Of a DNA stretch of 64,000 nucleotides, positions 1-10,912 are shown one piece after another. Source of the stretch: Mugil cephalus (Eukaryota; Chordata; Actinopteri; Mugiliformes; Mugilidae); the NCBI RefSeq assembly GCF_022458985.1, contig NC_061772.1, positions 25,851,501-25,915,500 on the forward strand, given 5' to 3'. Below the pieces are notes generated by a model. The model had not been told where the DNA came from, ran no database searches, and saw nothing but the letters and a program-made list of their open reading frames with translations. The position numbers were made by a program, and so were the translations under genes. The stretch's first letter is position 1, and each line of letters begins with the position of its first letter.

Positions 1-510
1 ATATGGACAGAGTTTGAGACTCAAATCTATGTTGAAATATTGAAATACGTTGGTACTCGGAAGAGAAGATAATTACACGTCGTGTAAAAAACTAATCGTG
101 GGTCATTGTTTACTTATTTGCTCAACAGATTTTGTTACTGACTTCATATTATACCACTGCTGTTGTGTTGTTTACATTGGTCTATTTATATTTGTCTTAT
201 TTTGCACTAATGACTTTTTTCTATGACAAGTGTGTAGTAAAAGGGGAATTATTTCATTTTTATGCTGTTAAATTGAAATATTGAAATTAGTTAATGGAAA
301 CGGATTCATCATAATCAAATAACTAAAGGTAAAGTCATGAAGTTGTTCAATGATCACGATGTTTCAAGTGAAAAGTACTGGTGTCAGTGTGGGCGATACT
401 AGCCTGTATTTACTTGGTATCAGATTGATACCAGAATTCCCAGTATCACCCGCCCCACTGTGGACGACTAAGCTAAGTAATTGCCCTTTAAAGTCCAAGT
501 CTAAAGCCCT

Positions 511-1105
511 ATTCGCACGGGACTAGTTTTACCTGGGGACTCCCGGCAGTCTGTAGTAATCACCTTTTGATTTTAATCCTGTGCAAATTATCTGTGATTT
601 GTAAAGTAAAAATTACATGGAAATTACCTGCCATAATTCTCGTAACACAGACATCCTCTGATAAAACTAATCCAGTGCAAATCGACATCTATGTGGTTTA
701 GGGGTGAGTTTTGAGACTTTTGTTTGCAGCTTTTTTTCTGTCTCTTGTGCTATAATTCCAAGTCTGGACAGATGTTATGGAGCAATGTTGCTGAACTAGT
801 CGCCTGTTTAGACACTTGAAACCATTAAATCCACCGTTAATGTGTCCGTCTGTAAAGGTGGTTCTGATTTAAATAATAACAGCAGGATAAATAGTATCAA
901 AAATATATTTTTATCATCCATTATCATCTGCAAAGTAATTAAAACTGCCTCTAACATGATGTAGAGTGAGAAGGAAAGTAGCAGAGCCCTAACAACGGAT
1001 CATAAATTGTGTAAAAGTTTGTTTACTCCGTACGAATGTGCCACATGAAACACAAACATATATCTGAAACTCAGGACGTCCTCAGGTAAAACTAATCCTG
1101 TGCAT
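511..1105. mobile_element. MITE in the lamp1 intron, ending just before the exon at 1130
   Basis: Terminal inverted repeats of about 28 bp are visible: the left end (about 511-543) reads CACGGGACTAGTTTTACCTG and the right end (about 1074-1105) reads, on the other strand, CACAGGATTAGTTTTACCTG. A further partial copy of the motif lies inside at about 655-685. No coding capacity is seen. The rest of 1-1129 is A+T-rich intron with nothing else recognisable. The superfamily is not assigned. Confidence 0.6.
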
Positions 1106-1129
1106 TTTTTTTTTTGTCTATTTTACCAG

Positions 1130-2673
1130 ACCATCCAGGAGTTATTAAACCTGAACCCCAGCCTGACGAACTCATCGGGATCATGTGAAGCCAGCAGAGC
1201 TACTTTAGTTTTGACCCAGGAGCGAATGATCGCGCTCACCTTCACCTTCACCATGGTAACTACATTTCCTTTTTTCTTTTTTAACGTCTGTTTATTGATT
1301 TTTCTGTTCCAAAACCCAAACACTACAACCACAGCAACACCCGCAGGAGTGTGAAACATAATCTCGATCAAACAAATTAAACATAAATACATTTGAAAAA
1401 GATAATAATAATATTAATACACACAATACAGGCTCTCAATACCAAGGCCTCCTTCATGTCCATATTTTTAATGAAGTCCAAGAAGTTCTCCCAAAGTTCA
1501 TAGAATTTATAGGTTCTTTTTTTCCACATAAACATAAGTGAGTCTCTTAATGTTAAGCTTTATGTTTAATTCCTTAACTAAAGTCTGATAGAGGGACAAT
1601 AAACATTCCTCCAACATCTAATGAACATCTGGCCTGAAGCAGACAAAGCTCAATCCTTTTCTTTTCCTTATTTGATGATACACAATTCCTGGGATATTTA
1701 CCACGTATGCACAGTTTAGGACAAGAAGAGGAGGAGATCTGAGATATATAACCACAGAGCTCCAGATAATTTAATAAAGCGTGGCCTTGTATGTTTTGCA
1801 CTTATCTGGGTTATTAGGATCAAACTTATTCAATTATTCCGTGGTGACATATGTTCTTATTATCCAGTTATAGTAATTTTAACCTCGTGTCTGCGTTTGA
1901 GCTTCAGAGCACATTGAACTCCACTCCTCCTCCATGATATCCTCTTGTAGATCTTGAATCCATTTCTCTTGTTTAATATCAGTATTATCATTATGATTAA
2001 CTATCATATAATTTTTATAAATTAGGCCTTTAGCTAAGCGGTTTTGAGTAGATAACTTAATTTCTTATCATCTTGTGGTTTGATCAGTTTGTTTCTGTTG
2101 GTGAATGAATGTGACTCTTGTTCCCATTCACAGAACTCCAACACCAGCAAGTACCACCTGAGCGGGATCGATCTGCAAGCGAATTTATCCGGTTTGTGAA
2201 CCCGGAACACGTGAAGCAAATCATTTTGTGACTTCTTGTGACTTCTTAATGAAGCTCTGACCCCTCTGGCTCTTTTCTCCAGATCCGTTCACAGCCGGTA
2301 ACGACAGCCTGAACTACCTGCAGAGCACGTTGGGCCGCTCGTACATGTGCAACGCCGAGCAAACCCTGCAGGTGGCGCCGGCCTTTTCCCTCAACACGTT
2401 CAGGCTGCATGTCCAGCCCTTCGACGTCAAAACCAACCAGTTCGCCACAGGTACGAGCGTTTTTTTTTTTAACTGGCTGTTATTTTATGGGACACGTTTA
2501 CCTCTTTTTTTTTTTTTTTGTTTCCGCGTCCAGCTGAGGAGTGTCAGATGGACCGAGACCAGATGCTGATCCCCATCATCGTCGGGGCGGCGCTCGCCGG
2601 CCTGGTGCTGATCGTGCTCATCGCGTATCTAATAGGCAGGAAGAGGAGCCACGCTGGATACCAGACCATCTGA
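1130..2673 (+). CDS. lamp1: lamp1, lysosome-associated membrane glycoprotein 1 (3' four exons; 5' part lies before the window)
   Basis: Heavily glycosylated type I protein of the lysosomal limiting membrane. Coding exons seen: 1130-1255, 2134-2191, 2283-2450 and 2534-2673; AG/GT borders and phases (0, 0, 1, 1) join without a stop to give 163 residues. They cover the end of the second luminal domain, with the conserved cysteines in GSCEAS, YMCNAE and EECQMD, followed by a single membrane helix ([20 protein letters not shown]) and the short cytosolic tail [11 protein letters not shown]. The tail carries the GYxxI lysosomal sorting signal and is the same as I recall for mammalian LAMP1, which decides the paralogue over LAMP2. 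I found no earlier exon in 1-1129. It converges tail to tail with grtp1. Identification is firm; only the 5' extent is unknown. Confidence 0.95.
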
Positions 2674-4209
2674 AACCGACCGGACCCCTCTTCACCTGAA
2701 CTCGGACCCGACCGGGGGGGAGGAACGACGGTGAACCGGAGCCTGCGGATGAGAAAAGACTGTGAACATGAAGGCGTGAATGAATGTGAGCAGTCGTTTT
2801 GCCAGGTCCTTCACCTCTGGATGTTTTTATTTTTTATTTTTTTTTGTCTGGGTGATGTTGAGAAGCTAATTTACCTGCTGGCTTTAGATGGCGCGCACCT
2901 CGGTGAAGCCTAAAAGGACTTTAAAATGAAAAGCTGGAGGGAGTTTGAATTCACCGCAGACGCAGTTTGGCTCGGATTTTTTTTTCTTGAATGGCTTTTT
3001 GTTGTTTTTAGCTGTGTCATTATTTATAAAGATCCATGCGGTTAAAGAGGTGAAATGAACTGAAAGACACGTTTTAGTCCCACAAATTAAATGTTTAAAG
3101 ATAACGGTCTCATACCTGCACATGATTACAGGTGTTTTGTAAACTTTATGAGCATTAATAACACCAGGCAGCGATGCTTAAGAAAGGGAAAGATCTTAAT
3201 ATGTCTTCTCTAATAATATTCACTCTCAGTACAGAATAATGGAAACGTGTCCAGTGTGTTGACCTGTGTTAATAGTGTGTAGTGGTGAGGACGTATACAC
3301 ACGGGTTCATTTTCCATCATTGCTTTTTCCTTTAGCCTCTCGACAATAACAAAATGTTAATATGAATTTTAGTCATTTGATCTTGTATTTTTTTATAGAA
3401 AATGGTTTGATCTCATTTTCTATTATGAATCTTACTGCAAGTTAATAAAAACAGTTTAAACTAAAGCGCTGATTTAATGATGGGATTTTTGTGAAATAAA
3501 CACAGATGTTCACAGTTGTTGGTTCAGGTGCACGTTACACACCAGTGTGTCGGTCTGAGCTGGGACTGGTGCCAAGGATATTTCTAGCCAGTGTAACACA
3601 ATCTGAACCCTGAGAGTGAGCGTAAATAAAACAAAACAAAACAAAGCGAAGACAGTGTTGTTAGAAAGAGTGCAGCCCTTTCAGTCGTTTATATTGCTTT
3701 ACCATAGTGCACTTGACTTATAACCATTAACTACATGTTAATTAAACCAATATAATTCACATTTGATCACCACAACAATGTTGTTCCAGCATTAAATATC
3801 GTCAGTCAACTAAAAGAATAATTAGCCTTCATAATATTCGTGTGAAATGCAGTCGACCGGTTCCTCTTGGCTGTGTTTACAGTGTGCGACATGTCGTTAC
3901 CGCCTTAGTAGCTCAGACTTCCCGGACTAAAGTGCACAATTCCACATTTTAACAGAAGGAAATAATCATTTAAGACAAACTACATGTTAATTTCACATGG
4001 AATCATCAGTTCATACCGCACATAACTAAAAACATCCTCACATGTTCACATTTGTTGCACTGTATGATTGTCTCAAATGTTTAAGACTATAGTCTGGTGT
4101 AGTCGCTGTGACTTGGTTTAAAAAAAAAAAAAAAAAGAGGTGCAAAGAATCTGCCGGGTGTCAGTCCCACTGGAATGTGTGAAGAGGTTCGGAGAAACAG
4201 GAAGTGAAG
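2674..4209. other. lamp1-grtp1 convergent intergenic region and 3' UTRs
   Basis: Holds the lamp1 3' UTR up to about 3.5 kb and the 3' flank of grtp1, with A/T runs at 2970-3005 and 4120-4136. No clear AATAAA was found for grtp1 on the minus strand, and no gene or RNA was recognised. Confidence 0.6.
3444..3449 (+). promoter_or_regulatory. polyadenylation signal candidate for lamp1
   Basis: AATAAA 771 nt after the lamp1 stop codon; a second AATAAA lies at 3495-3500. Either would close a 3' UTR of about 0.8 kb. Confidence 0.5.
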
Positions 4210-7200
4210 TCAGGATTCCTCCGCGATGATTCGGGATCGGCACGTCTCCCGCAGCTTATTCAAGGTTGCCATGGAGAGGCTTCCGGGCTCAGTGAAGATT
4301 TTCTGGGAAGAGCAAAGAAACGCCAGGATTATGGGATTAAAGAAAGGAAATCACACAGGACGTCTCGTCTCCAGCGACTGATCACTCCTCGAAGGAAGGA
4401 CTCTCTCTTTTAATAACGAGAAGCAATTTCTTCTTTTTTATTACCTGCATGAATGTGTGACACTCATCGACGAATCGTCCGTGCGTGATCTTCTTGAAGG
4501 CCTGGCAGATGTCTGGCAGCGAACCGGCCTCTTGAATCAGAGCCTGGTTGTGGTGGATCAGAGTCAAAGCGACGCGGAACAGGATTTTTGAGCCCTCGTA
4601 GAACAGGCAATCCCAAATCCGCAGAACTGTCTGCAGAAAAACGGCAACAAAGAAGTGAATATAGTGCTTAGTTGAAATCTGCGGCAGGAGCAGCTCTTCC
4701 TGGTTGACCACAGTGTTTGTGTGCGTGGATTAAATCTCAAGGGCGCAGTGTGATCATCTACAAGTGTTACACCCTTTTATGTGTGTTTGGTGAACAAACA
4801 CATCCACACCCTCCCCGGGCCAGCAGAGGAGGATGACAACAACACGGGCTGTTGTCTGAAGTGGGTGAGCTGGACCAGTTTTAAAGAAGAGGAAGAACAA
4901 AACCAAAACAGCTCTTGCTTTTATCCTGGTCCAGTAAAAGCAGAGCAGGAATAAACACATTAGCGGCCGGTGGTTGTAGCGCAATGAATGGTGGGTTGTG
5001 TCAAAGCTTTTATTCTTTGAGAGATTAGAGGCATATTTTTTACAACAAAACAAAACTTTTGTATCTATTGTCAACCTTTTCTGAAGTTCTTGTTCCCCCT
5101 GAAGACGAGACATTTTCCCGGATGCACTCACCTCTACGGGCAGGACGTCTATGTAGAGACAGATGAACCACCGAGACACCACCAGGGTCCACATGACGTT
5201 GTGATCCATCATGAGCTGCCAGACTGGGGGCACTTTAAGCTTCACCAGCTCCCCCAACACCTCCTGGTCTGTCTTCAGCCCCATCATAGCTGGACTGTAG
5301 TAGTCTGCAACCACAAACACACACAACAATTAGAACTGGAACACAGCAACTCCACAAATATCTTAAATGGAAAACAGTTCAAATGTTTTATTTATATTCT
5401 CATTCCCTCAGCTGAGTGAGTATAAGACACTAATGAAAACACACTGTGGGTCTTAAGCCACTGACAGATAAAGACCATGTGACCCCAACAGGATTATTCT
5501 CAGCCTAGAGCAGGTGTCAAACACACAGCCCTCAGGTTGAGTTTGTAAAATTATATTCACTGCTTTTTCTTTTTAATAAAAAATAAAAATAAGTGCTATT
5601 CTTAATTTGCCTGCTAAGAGTTGAGCTCTTTTAGAAAGAGCTGCAGACAAAACACAACACTGAACCAGAACTAAACAGCAGATGGCAGCGATGCGCAGAG
5701 ATGGAACTTCATTTTCTTAAACACTTTCAGGTTATTCATGAGATGTTTTGTAAAAGTATAGCTCATTAAGTGTTAACATTTTCATAATGTGCTTGTTCTG
5801 CTTTGTATTAAAACAAAAGGAAAAAAAATTAGTTGTTGATATACATAGATTACTGTGGTATTATGTTCCTGCCCTTGCCCCCTTCAGATCAAACTGGAAT
5901 TTATTGGACCCTGAACTAAAACGAGGTTGACAAACCGAGCACCTACACCTGAATGAAAACCAGAGCTGTGGTTAGTTACTGTTTATACACACACCTGGTA
6001 GGATTCTACCAAGCAGAGCGTCCATCAGCCAGAAGGATTTCTCTTCATCTTTTGTGACGATCAGTAGATACCCGGCCACGAAGTTCATCCCCTGAAGACG
6101 AAGAGACACACACTGAGGTTAGCCTCAGGTCAGCCTGAGCAGACGAGAGGCAAACGAAACCACAACGAGTGCAGCCTGACTATAGGTGAATGGGTTCTAT
6201 TTATACTTCACTGAAGATGCGACTGTGAAGGCGGCCGTGTTTGAATTGCAAAGCGTGATCCTCTAGTGAAAATTTGCCTGTCAAATCCTGATGATTATCA
6301 TACTGAGTCCGACAGATGTTATCTGAACACAAGTTACTGGTGAGTTTTGTTAATGTAACAAAACCCCTGAACATATAAACACACCAGGGTTTTTTTTTTT
6401 TCCCCCGTATGCAAAAGCTGAATCTATGACATGACATCTTTCCTGCTGACTAAATATTTGAAGTAAGGCCTGATTATCACTACACCTATCTGAAGGTTGC
6501 TGTGGTAAATGACACCAAACTCTAAAGAAATAGTTAAACCCCACAAGTCCAGTTGTTTGGTGTTTTTTGATATACACAGATTTGCCTGCAGATCCTTCAG
6601 GTTGAAGAGTCTCCATGTAATTATCCACCACATCAGACTGAAGCTTTACTGGACTGAGATCTGGGTAATTTAGAGTCTCTAAGTCAACAATCAGCTGGCT
6701 TGTTATGTTGCTCAAACCTTTCCTGAACTATTTTTGCTGTGAGCCAGGATGAACTATCCTGCAGTAAGACGGCGCAGCCCTCTGGGAATTTGGTTTCCAT
6801 AAAAAGGGTGTTCGCGGTTTGCAACAATGCCAATGTAGAGGGTACATGTCAAAGGTTTCCCAGCAGAACAGCAGAACCCAAAGAATCCCACTGCCTCCAC
6901 CAGCTTTCCTTCTTCCTGTAGTGCATCATGGGGCCACGCTCCAAGCTCAAGTGATGCAATTACATTGTTTATTGCCATGTTTGTTCTGTGCTCACTGCTA
7001 TAAGCATTTTAGCATAGACGGTCATTAGACTGACAGTCTCAGCCCGTATTAATGAAATGTGATGGACTGTCTTCTGACAACTTTCTATCAGAACTAGCAT
7101 TAACTTGGCTGTTCGCTGGTTCACTGCTTTCTGATGCCAGGTACAAACCACTGCAGACTGGGAAACACCTCACGAGCGCTGCAGGTTTGCAGATGCTCTG

Positions 7201-10200
7201 ACCCAGTTGTCTAGTCATAAAATGTGGCCCTTGTCAAAGTCGCACATATCCTTCTATCTGTCTATATTTACATAAACCATGCACACACAGGTATTAGTGT
7301 TATACATAATGTTAAGGCGGTTCTTACTACAAAACTATATAACATAATAAAATAAGACAGGAGACTGTCACCGTTCTAATACAAATGAAAACACTGAATG
7401 ATGATTCAAGGACCTTAATAATTCTAAAAGCTCTAAATGAGGAACTGAATTTCTGTATCAATTTTCAACATATGCCATTATTCAAAAACTCCTGTATCCT
7501 GGATCCTAAGCGGTTTTACCTGACAGTAGCCCACAGTGGGATTGTGGTGACCGTAGGCCAGCAGCACATTGTACAAAGGCTTCTGCAGACATGGGCTGGA
7601 TGTCTTGCGGAACAAGACGTTGTCTGGAAACGTCCGGTTCAAGTCTGAAAGAAGTGGAGAACCGCAGACGCTGATCAGACTGTGTGGTTGTGTATCTGAG
7701 CGAGAAGGTAACAGCGAGCGTATTCAGCAGCGCTACAGCAAAGTTCAGCCACAAAGGAACAACTTATTTTGAGAGGGCGGTGACTCTGCACGCTGGTATT
7801 TAGGGAGTTACCCAAAAAGACTCAAAGGTGTAATCGCCACTGCTGCTACTGGATGTTTAAATGAGGGCTGTTATTTAATGCTCTACCTTCTTTGTTTTTA
7901 TCTGTTGTTTGTTTCACATGTAAACGCCACGTGAAGAAAGAGCTGAAGTAAATTTTACAGTGCACTGCAACTTTTATGATGATCCGGTGTCGTTTTTGTT
8001 AGTTTTGAGGTTAGTTTGGTTTGTGCCAGTGCTTTTAAAAGGTTTGAGCAAGTGCACGAGTGAAAGAAAAACTGTTGAATGTCTGACCTGTGTTGATGGT
8101 CTCCACCAGTTTCGGGTCGTGCTGGGCTCCCAGCAGGGACTGGTAGTATCCCGGGTTCTTCTCCAGCTGGTCTTGGGCCCCACTGGCTGCCATCCAGATC
8201 AGAGTCCGGTGCTCATTGGGAATCCCCTTACGTACATAGCGCTTTACTGAGGGAGAGGGGGGGATGTTTAGTTCGCTTTTGGAGTAAGGATGAGTGAACT
8301 CTGTGAGGATGCCGGCGTCTTTTGGTTTCACACTTACATTTTACATTCTTCTGCACCTTGCTTTTTCCCTTCAGTAGTTTGGACCATTTGATGGATCTTC
8401 GCGTGAGCACAACCAGATACTCAGACATGAGATCTTCATACGACTCATAATCAAAGTCCTCCGAGCGCTCGAAGCCGTACGGATCCACACTGGGTCAAAA
8501 AGAACAAAGTTACAAACTACATCAGTGGCCAAGAAAGACAACAGTGGAAACATTTTTGTATTCAAGTGCTTTTAGTTGTGTACTCCAAACCTACTAGGTC
8601 CCAAACTGATCAAGTATCTATTGGATGCAGTTGAATAAGTCTGATCCACAGAGGCCCCCACCCTCAACTCACATGAACTTAAGGCCCCCACTTTCCACAG
8701 AACTCCCTCAGAAGGCCCGTGTCTAATCTCTGATGAGTCACAACTGTTTTGGAAGCACAAGGGAAACCCACACAGCATTTGGCAGGTGGTGGTGTTTCTT
8801 GTGTAGCATGTCTACTACCTAGTGTTGCATGGTTGTAGGTGGCTCAGCGTAATGCCTTAGGTAACACGATAATCCTCCTGCAGCTTAACCCTTCAACAAG
8901 AGCAAAGTCATCCCTGAAGAAGAAATGCACCTAAACATCCTTAGTAGCCCACTGCATGTGTTTTACCTGTACTGTACTGAAGCACAACGTTCTCTGCAGG
9001 GCAAAGCCACTTTATTGTGACATACAACACACACAAACAGCAAACTCTGAGTGGAAAGAAAATTGTAAACATGCAGACTTTCTCATTTGTAAGTGTCCTT
9101 GTTGCCAAAACAAAGGCGAGGGTACACAGTAGACATGTCATTGGGGAGTTTATCCACTTGGCAAGTGTTAGTTTGAGTTATCACTGTGTGTTTGAACTAC
9201 ACAACAGCTCCTGTCCTTATTTAAAAAAAAAAAAAAAAAAGACATCAGTTTTAATAGTGGATTCTAAACACATACAAAAATAAACAGGTTTGATATGAAC
9301 CTTTTGGTTTTATTTGTGTTTCCAGTTTTTGGTGCACTCTCATTAGTGTACATCAGCGTCTCTAAAGTTTAATGTTAACGAGGTGGACAACATATATGAA
9401 AGATGAACACAAATAATGTAAATTGGCAACTCTCTGAAACAGGTTTAAATAAAAGTGAACATTAGAATCTGCTCAAAAGTAGGATTTAATTACAATAAAT
9501 ATGAATAAAGTTTATTTACCTGCAACTACAGCTTTTTGGTCATATAAAAACATGTACCATGAGATGAAGTTGTTCACTAGAGTACAAGAATCTAGTGAAC
9601 AACTTCATCTCATGGTGCCAAGTGAACCACCTGTGGCTTAATACAGCTAAAACAAAAGAAGCTGTTGTTGATTTTTGGAGGTCCAGCCCTCACCTGCAGC
9701 TTATAACCATCAACAGAGAGTGTGTGGGACTGGTTCAGACCTACAAGTACCTGGGTCTACATCAGATCCGTCTCTATTTACACAGGAGACTAAGGTCGTT
9801 TAATTGTTGCTGGTGCCCTCTTCTACGCTGATACTCTGAGGTACGAGCATAGCTGGAGTCCCATAAGCTCTACAACGCCTCCCTGTGAGGAACCAACTGG
9901 ACTTTGATAGAATATATAGTTTTACTATTTGTTTACAGTATTTTTTACAGTATTTTTAGACCTCTGGTTCACTGTCTATATAATCAGGTGGGTTAATTGG
10001 CGCAGGTGCGCACATTGGGGAAGCAATACTGTGTTTGATGGTGCCAAAGAGTGCAACGTGTAGAGTGCACCATGAATGTAGTGTGTAGTGCTGCGTCTAA
10101 AGTAAATCAGCATAAGGAAAAGTTTGGAAAATCTTGCTGTTTTTGTATTGGTACACTTACACCTGTACTTATAGCAGTACAGTATGTGCAGATAGTAGCA

Positions 10201-10215
10201 AGGTAGCCACTATAC

Positions 10216-10259
<44 letters not shown>

Positions 10260-10912
10260 TATGCTATTACTATATTAAATAAATACGTTTGGTCCCTGCA
10301 GACACTTACTCAGGACTCTGACCACCCATCCTCACACTTTATTGGGGACATTTATACTGTATCTTATATTGAAATTAATTAATACATTTTTTTTTACCCT
10401 ACTATGTATATGTATTTTTTCTTCTTCTTCTTTAAATCGCACATTTGTACATTTTATGTTTAAGTTGCTGCATCGTATGGTTCTGAGGAAGCTAATTTCA
10501 ATTTCGCGTATGTGTCGCACAAACCAGAATTGACAATAACACTGACTTACTTTACTTATATAAAAATATAAATAAAGTTTATAAAACAAGTTTGTGAACT
10601 CTAAGCAGTTATCGCGATTTTTTAAAAAATACAACGAGATTTAACTAAATTACCGTTAACGGTGCTAACGCCTCTAGTAACGGTCAACGGTCAATTAAGT
10701 TTACTGGTTTAAATTGCCATAAAAAGAAGAATAAAATTGTTAATTATTTCTATGTTTTTATGGGCATGTGGTTTTGTGGACTTGCAATAACTTCCTTGCC
10801 CTCCATAATGTATAGTTTTAAACTTTTTTTAATGTTACCTGTTCACTCTGTCTTTAGCTCTGCCGTCGGGGGAGCGGCTCCCGTTGGTCGCTTGGGTTTT
10901 GTTCTTCTCCAT
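4210..10912 (-). CDS. grtp1: grtp1, growth hormone-regulated TBC domain protein (Rab GTPase-activating protein family)
   Basis: Predicted Rab-GAP. Eight coding exons on the minus strand: 10839-10912, 8338-8489, 8088-8246, 7520-7644, 5995-6091, 5132-5304, 4445-4630 and 4210-4302. All phases match, giving 352 residues (human about 336). The first exon encodes a 24-residue leader (MEKNKTQATNGS...); its phase-2 donor completes the codon at the exon-2 acceptor, before VDPYGFERSEDF. The TBC domain runs from about residue 76 (KRYVRKGIPNEHR) to about 285. The arginine finger lies in the IxxDxxR motif INTDLNR (I126, D129, R132) and the glutamine finger in VGYCQGMNF (Q170), so both catalytic fingers are present. 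Later blocks DYYSPAMMGLKTDQEVLGEL and VLRIWDCLFYEGSKI are GRTP1-typical. The exon-2 donor (T|GTAAGT) is chosen by phase and consensus and is the least certain junction. Confidence 0.94.
5511..5942. mobile_element. MITE-like repeat in grtp1 intron 5
   Basis: Begins with the widespread vertebrate repeat terminus CAGGTGTCAAACACACAGCC and ends with a related inverted end, CTGAACTAAAACGAGGTTGAC. About 430 bp, no coding capacity. A shorter relative lies at about 35225-35372 in tmco3 intron 2. Confidence 0.55.
6739..6960. repeat. dispersed-repeat fragment in grtp1 intron 4
   Basis: Contains a stretch with GTTTCCCAGCAGAACA at about 6853-6870, shared with the repeat at 43185-43403. It looks like a degraded piece of the family also seen at 33702, 43185 and 50500. 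Boundaries are approximate. Confidence 0.35.
8585..8800 (+). repeat. dispersed-repeat fragment in grtp1 intron 1
   Basis: Shares GTCCCAAACTGATCA and GATGAGTCACAACTGTTTT, in the same order, with the opposite strand of 50686-50830. The two are therefore copies of one element in opposite orientation. No intact ORF. Confidence 0.45.
9556..9616. repeat. perfect 26-bp inverted repeat (hairpin) with 9-nt loop
   Basis: The arm at 9556-9581 (starting ACCATGAGATGAAGTTGTTC) is exactly complementary to 9591-9616, separated by GTACAAGAA. It sits at the 5' edge of a retrotransposon fragment, within grtp1 intron 1. Confidence 0.9.
9591..9900 (+). mobile_element. non-LTR retrotransposon fragment (reverse transcriptase C-terminal part)
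   Basis: The plus-strand translation shows FISWCQVNHLWLNTAKTKEA, VVDFWRSSPHLQL and QTYKYLGL. This follows the FxxWCxxNxLxLNxxKTK...VDFRR...YKYLG pattern typical of the region after the RT palm in L2/Rex-type LINEs. It then decays (RLYLHRRLRSFNCC) with stops and an internal deletion. It is a dead 5'-truncated copy in grtp1 intron 1. Confidence 0.7.
10216..10259. repeat. (TTA)n microsatellite
   Basis: About 14 uninterrupted ATT units in grtp1 intron 1. Confidence 0.95.
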
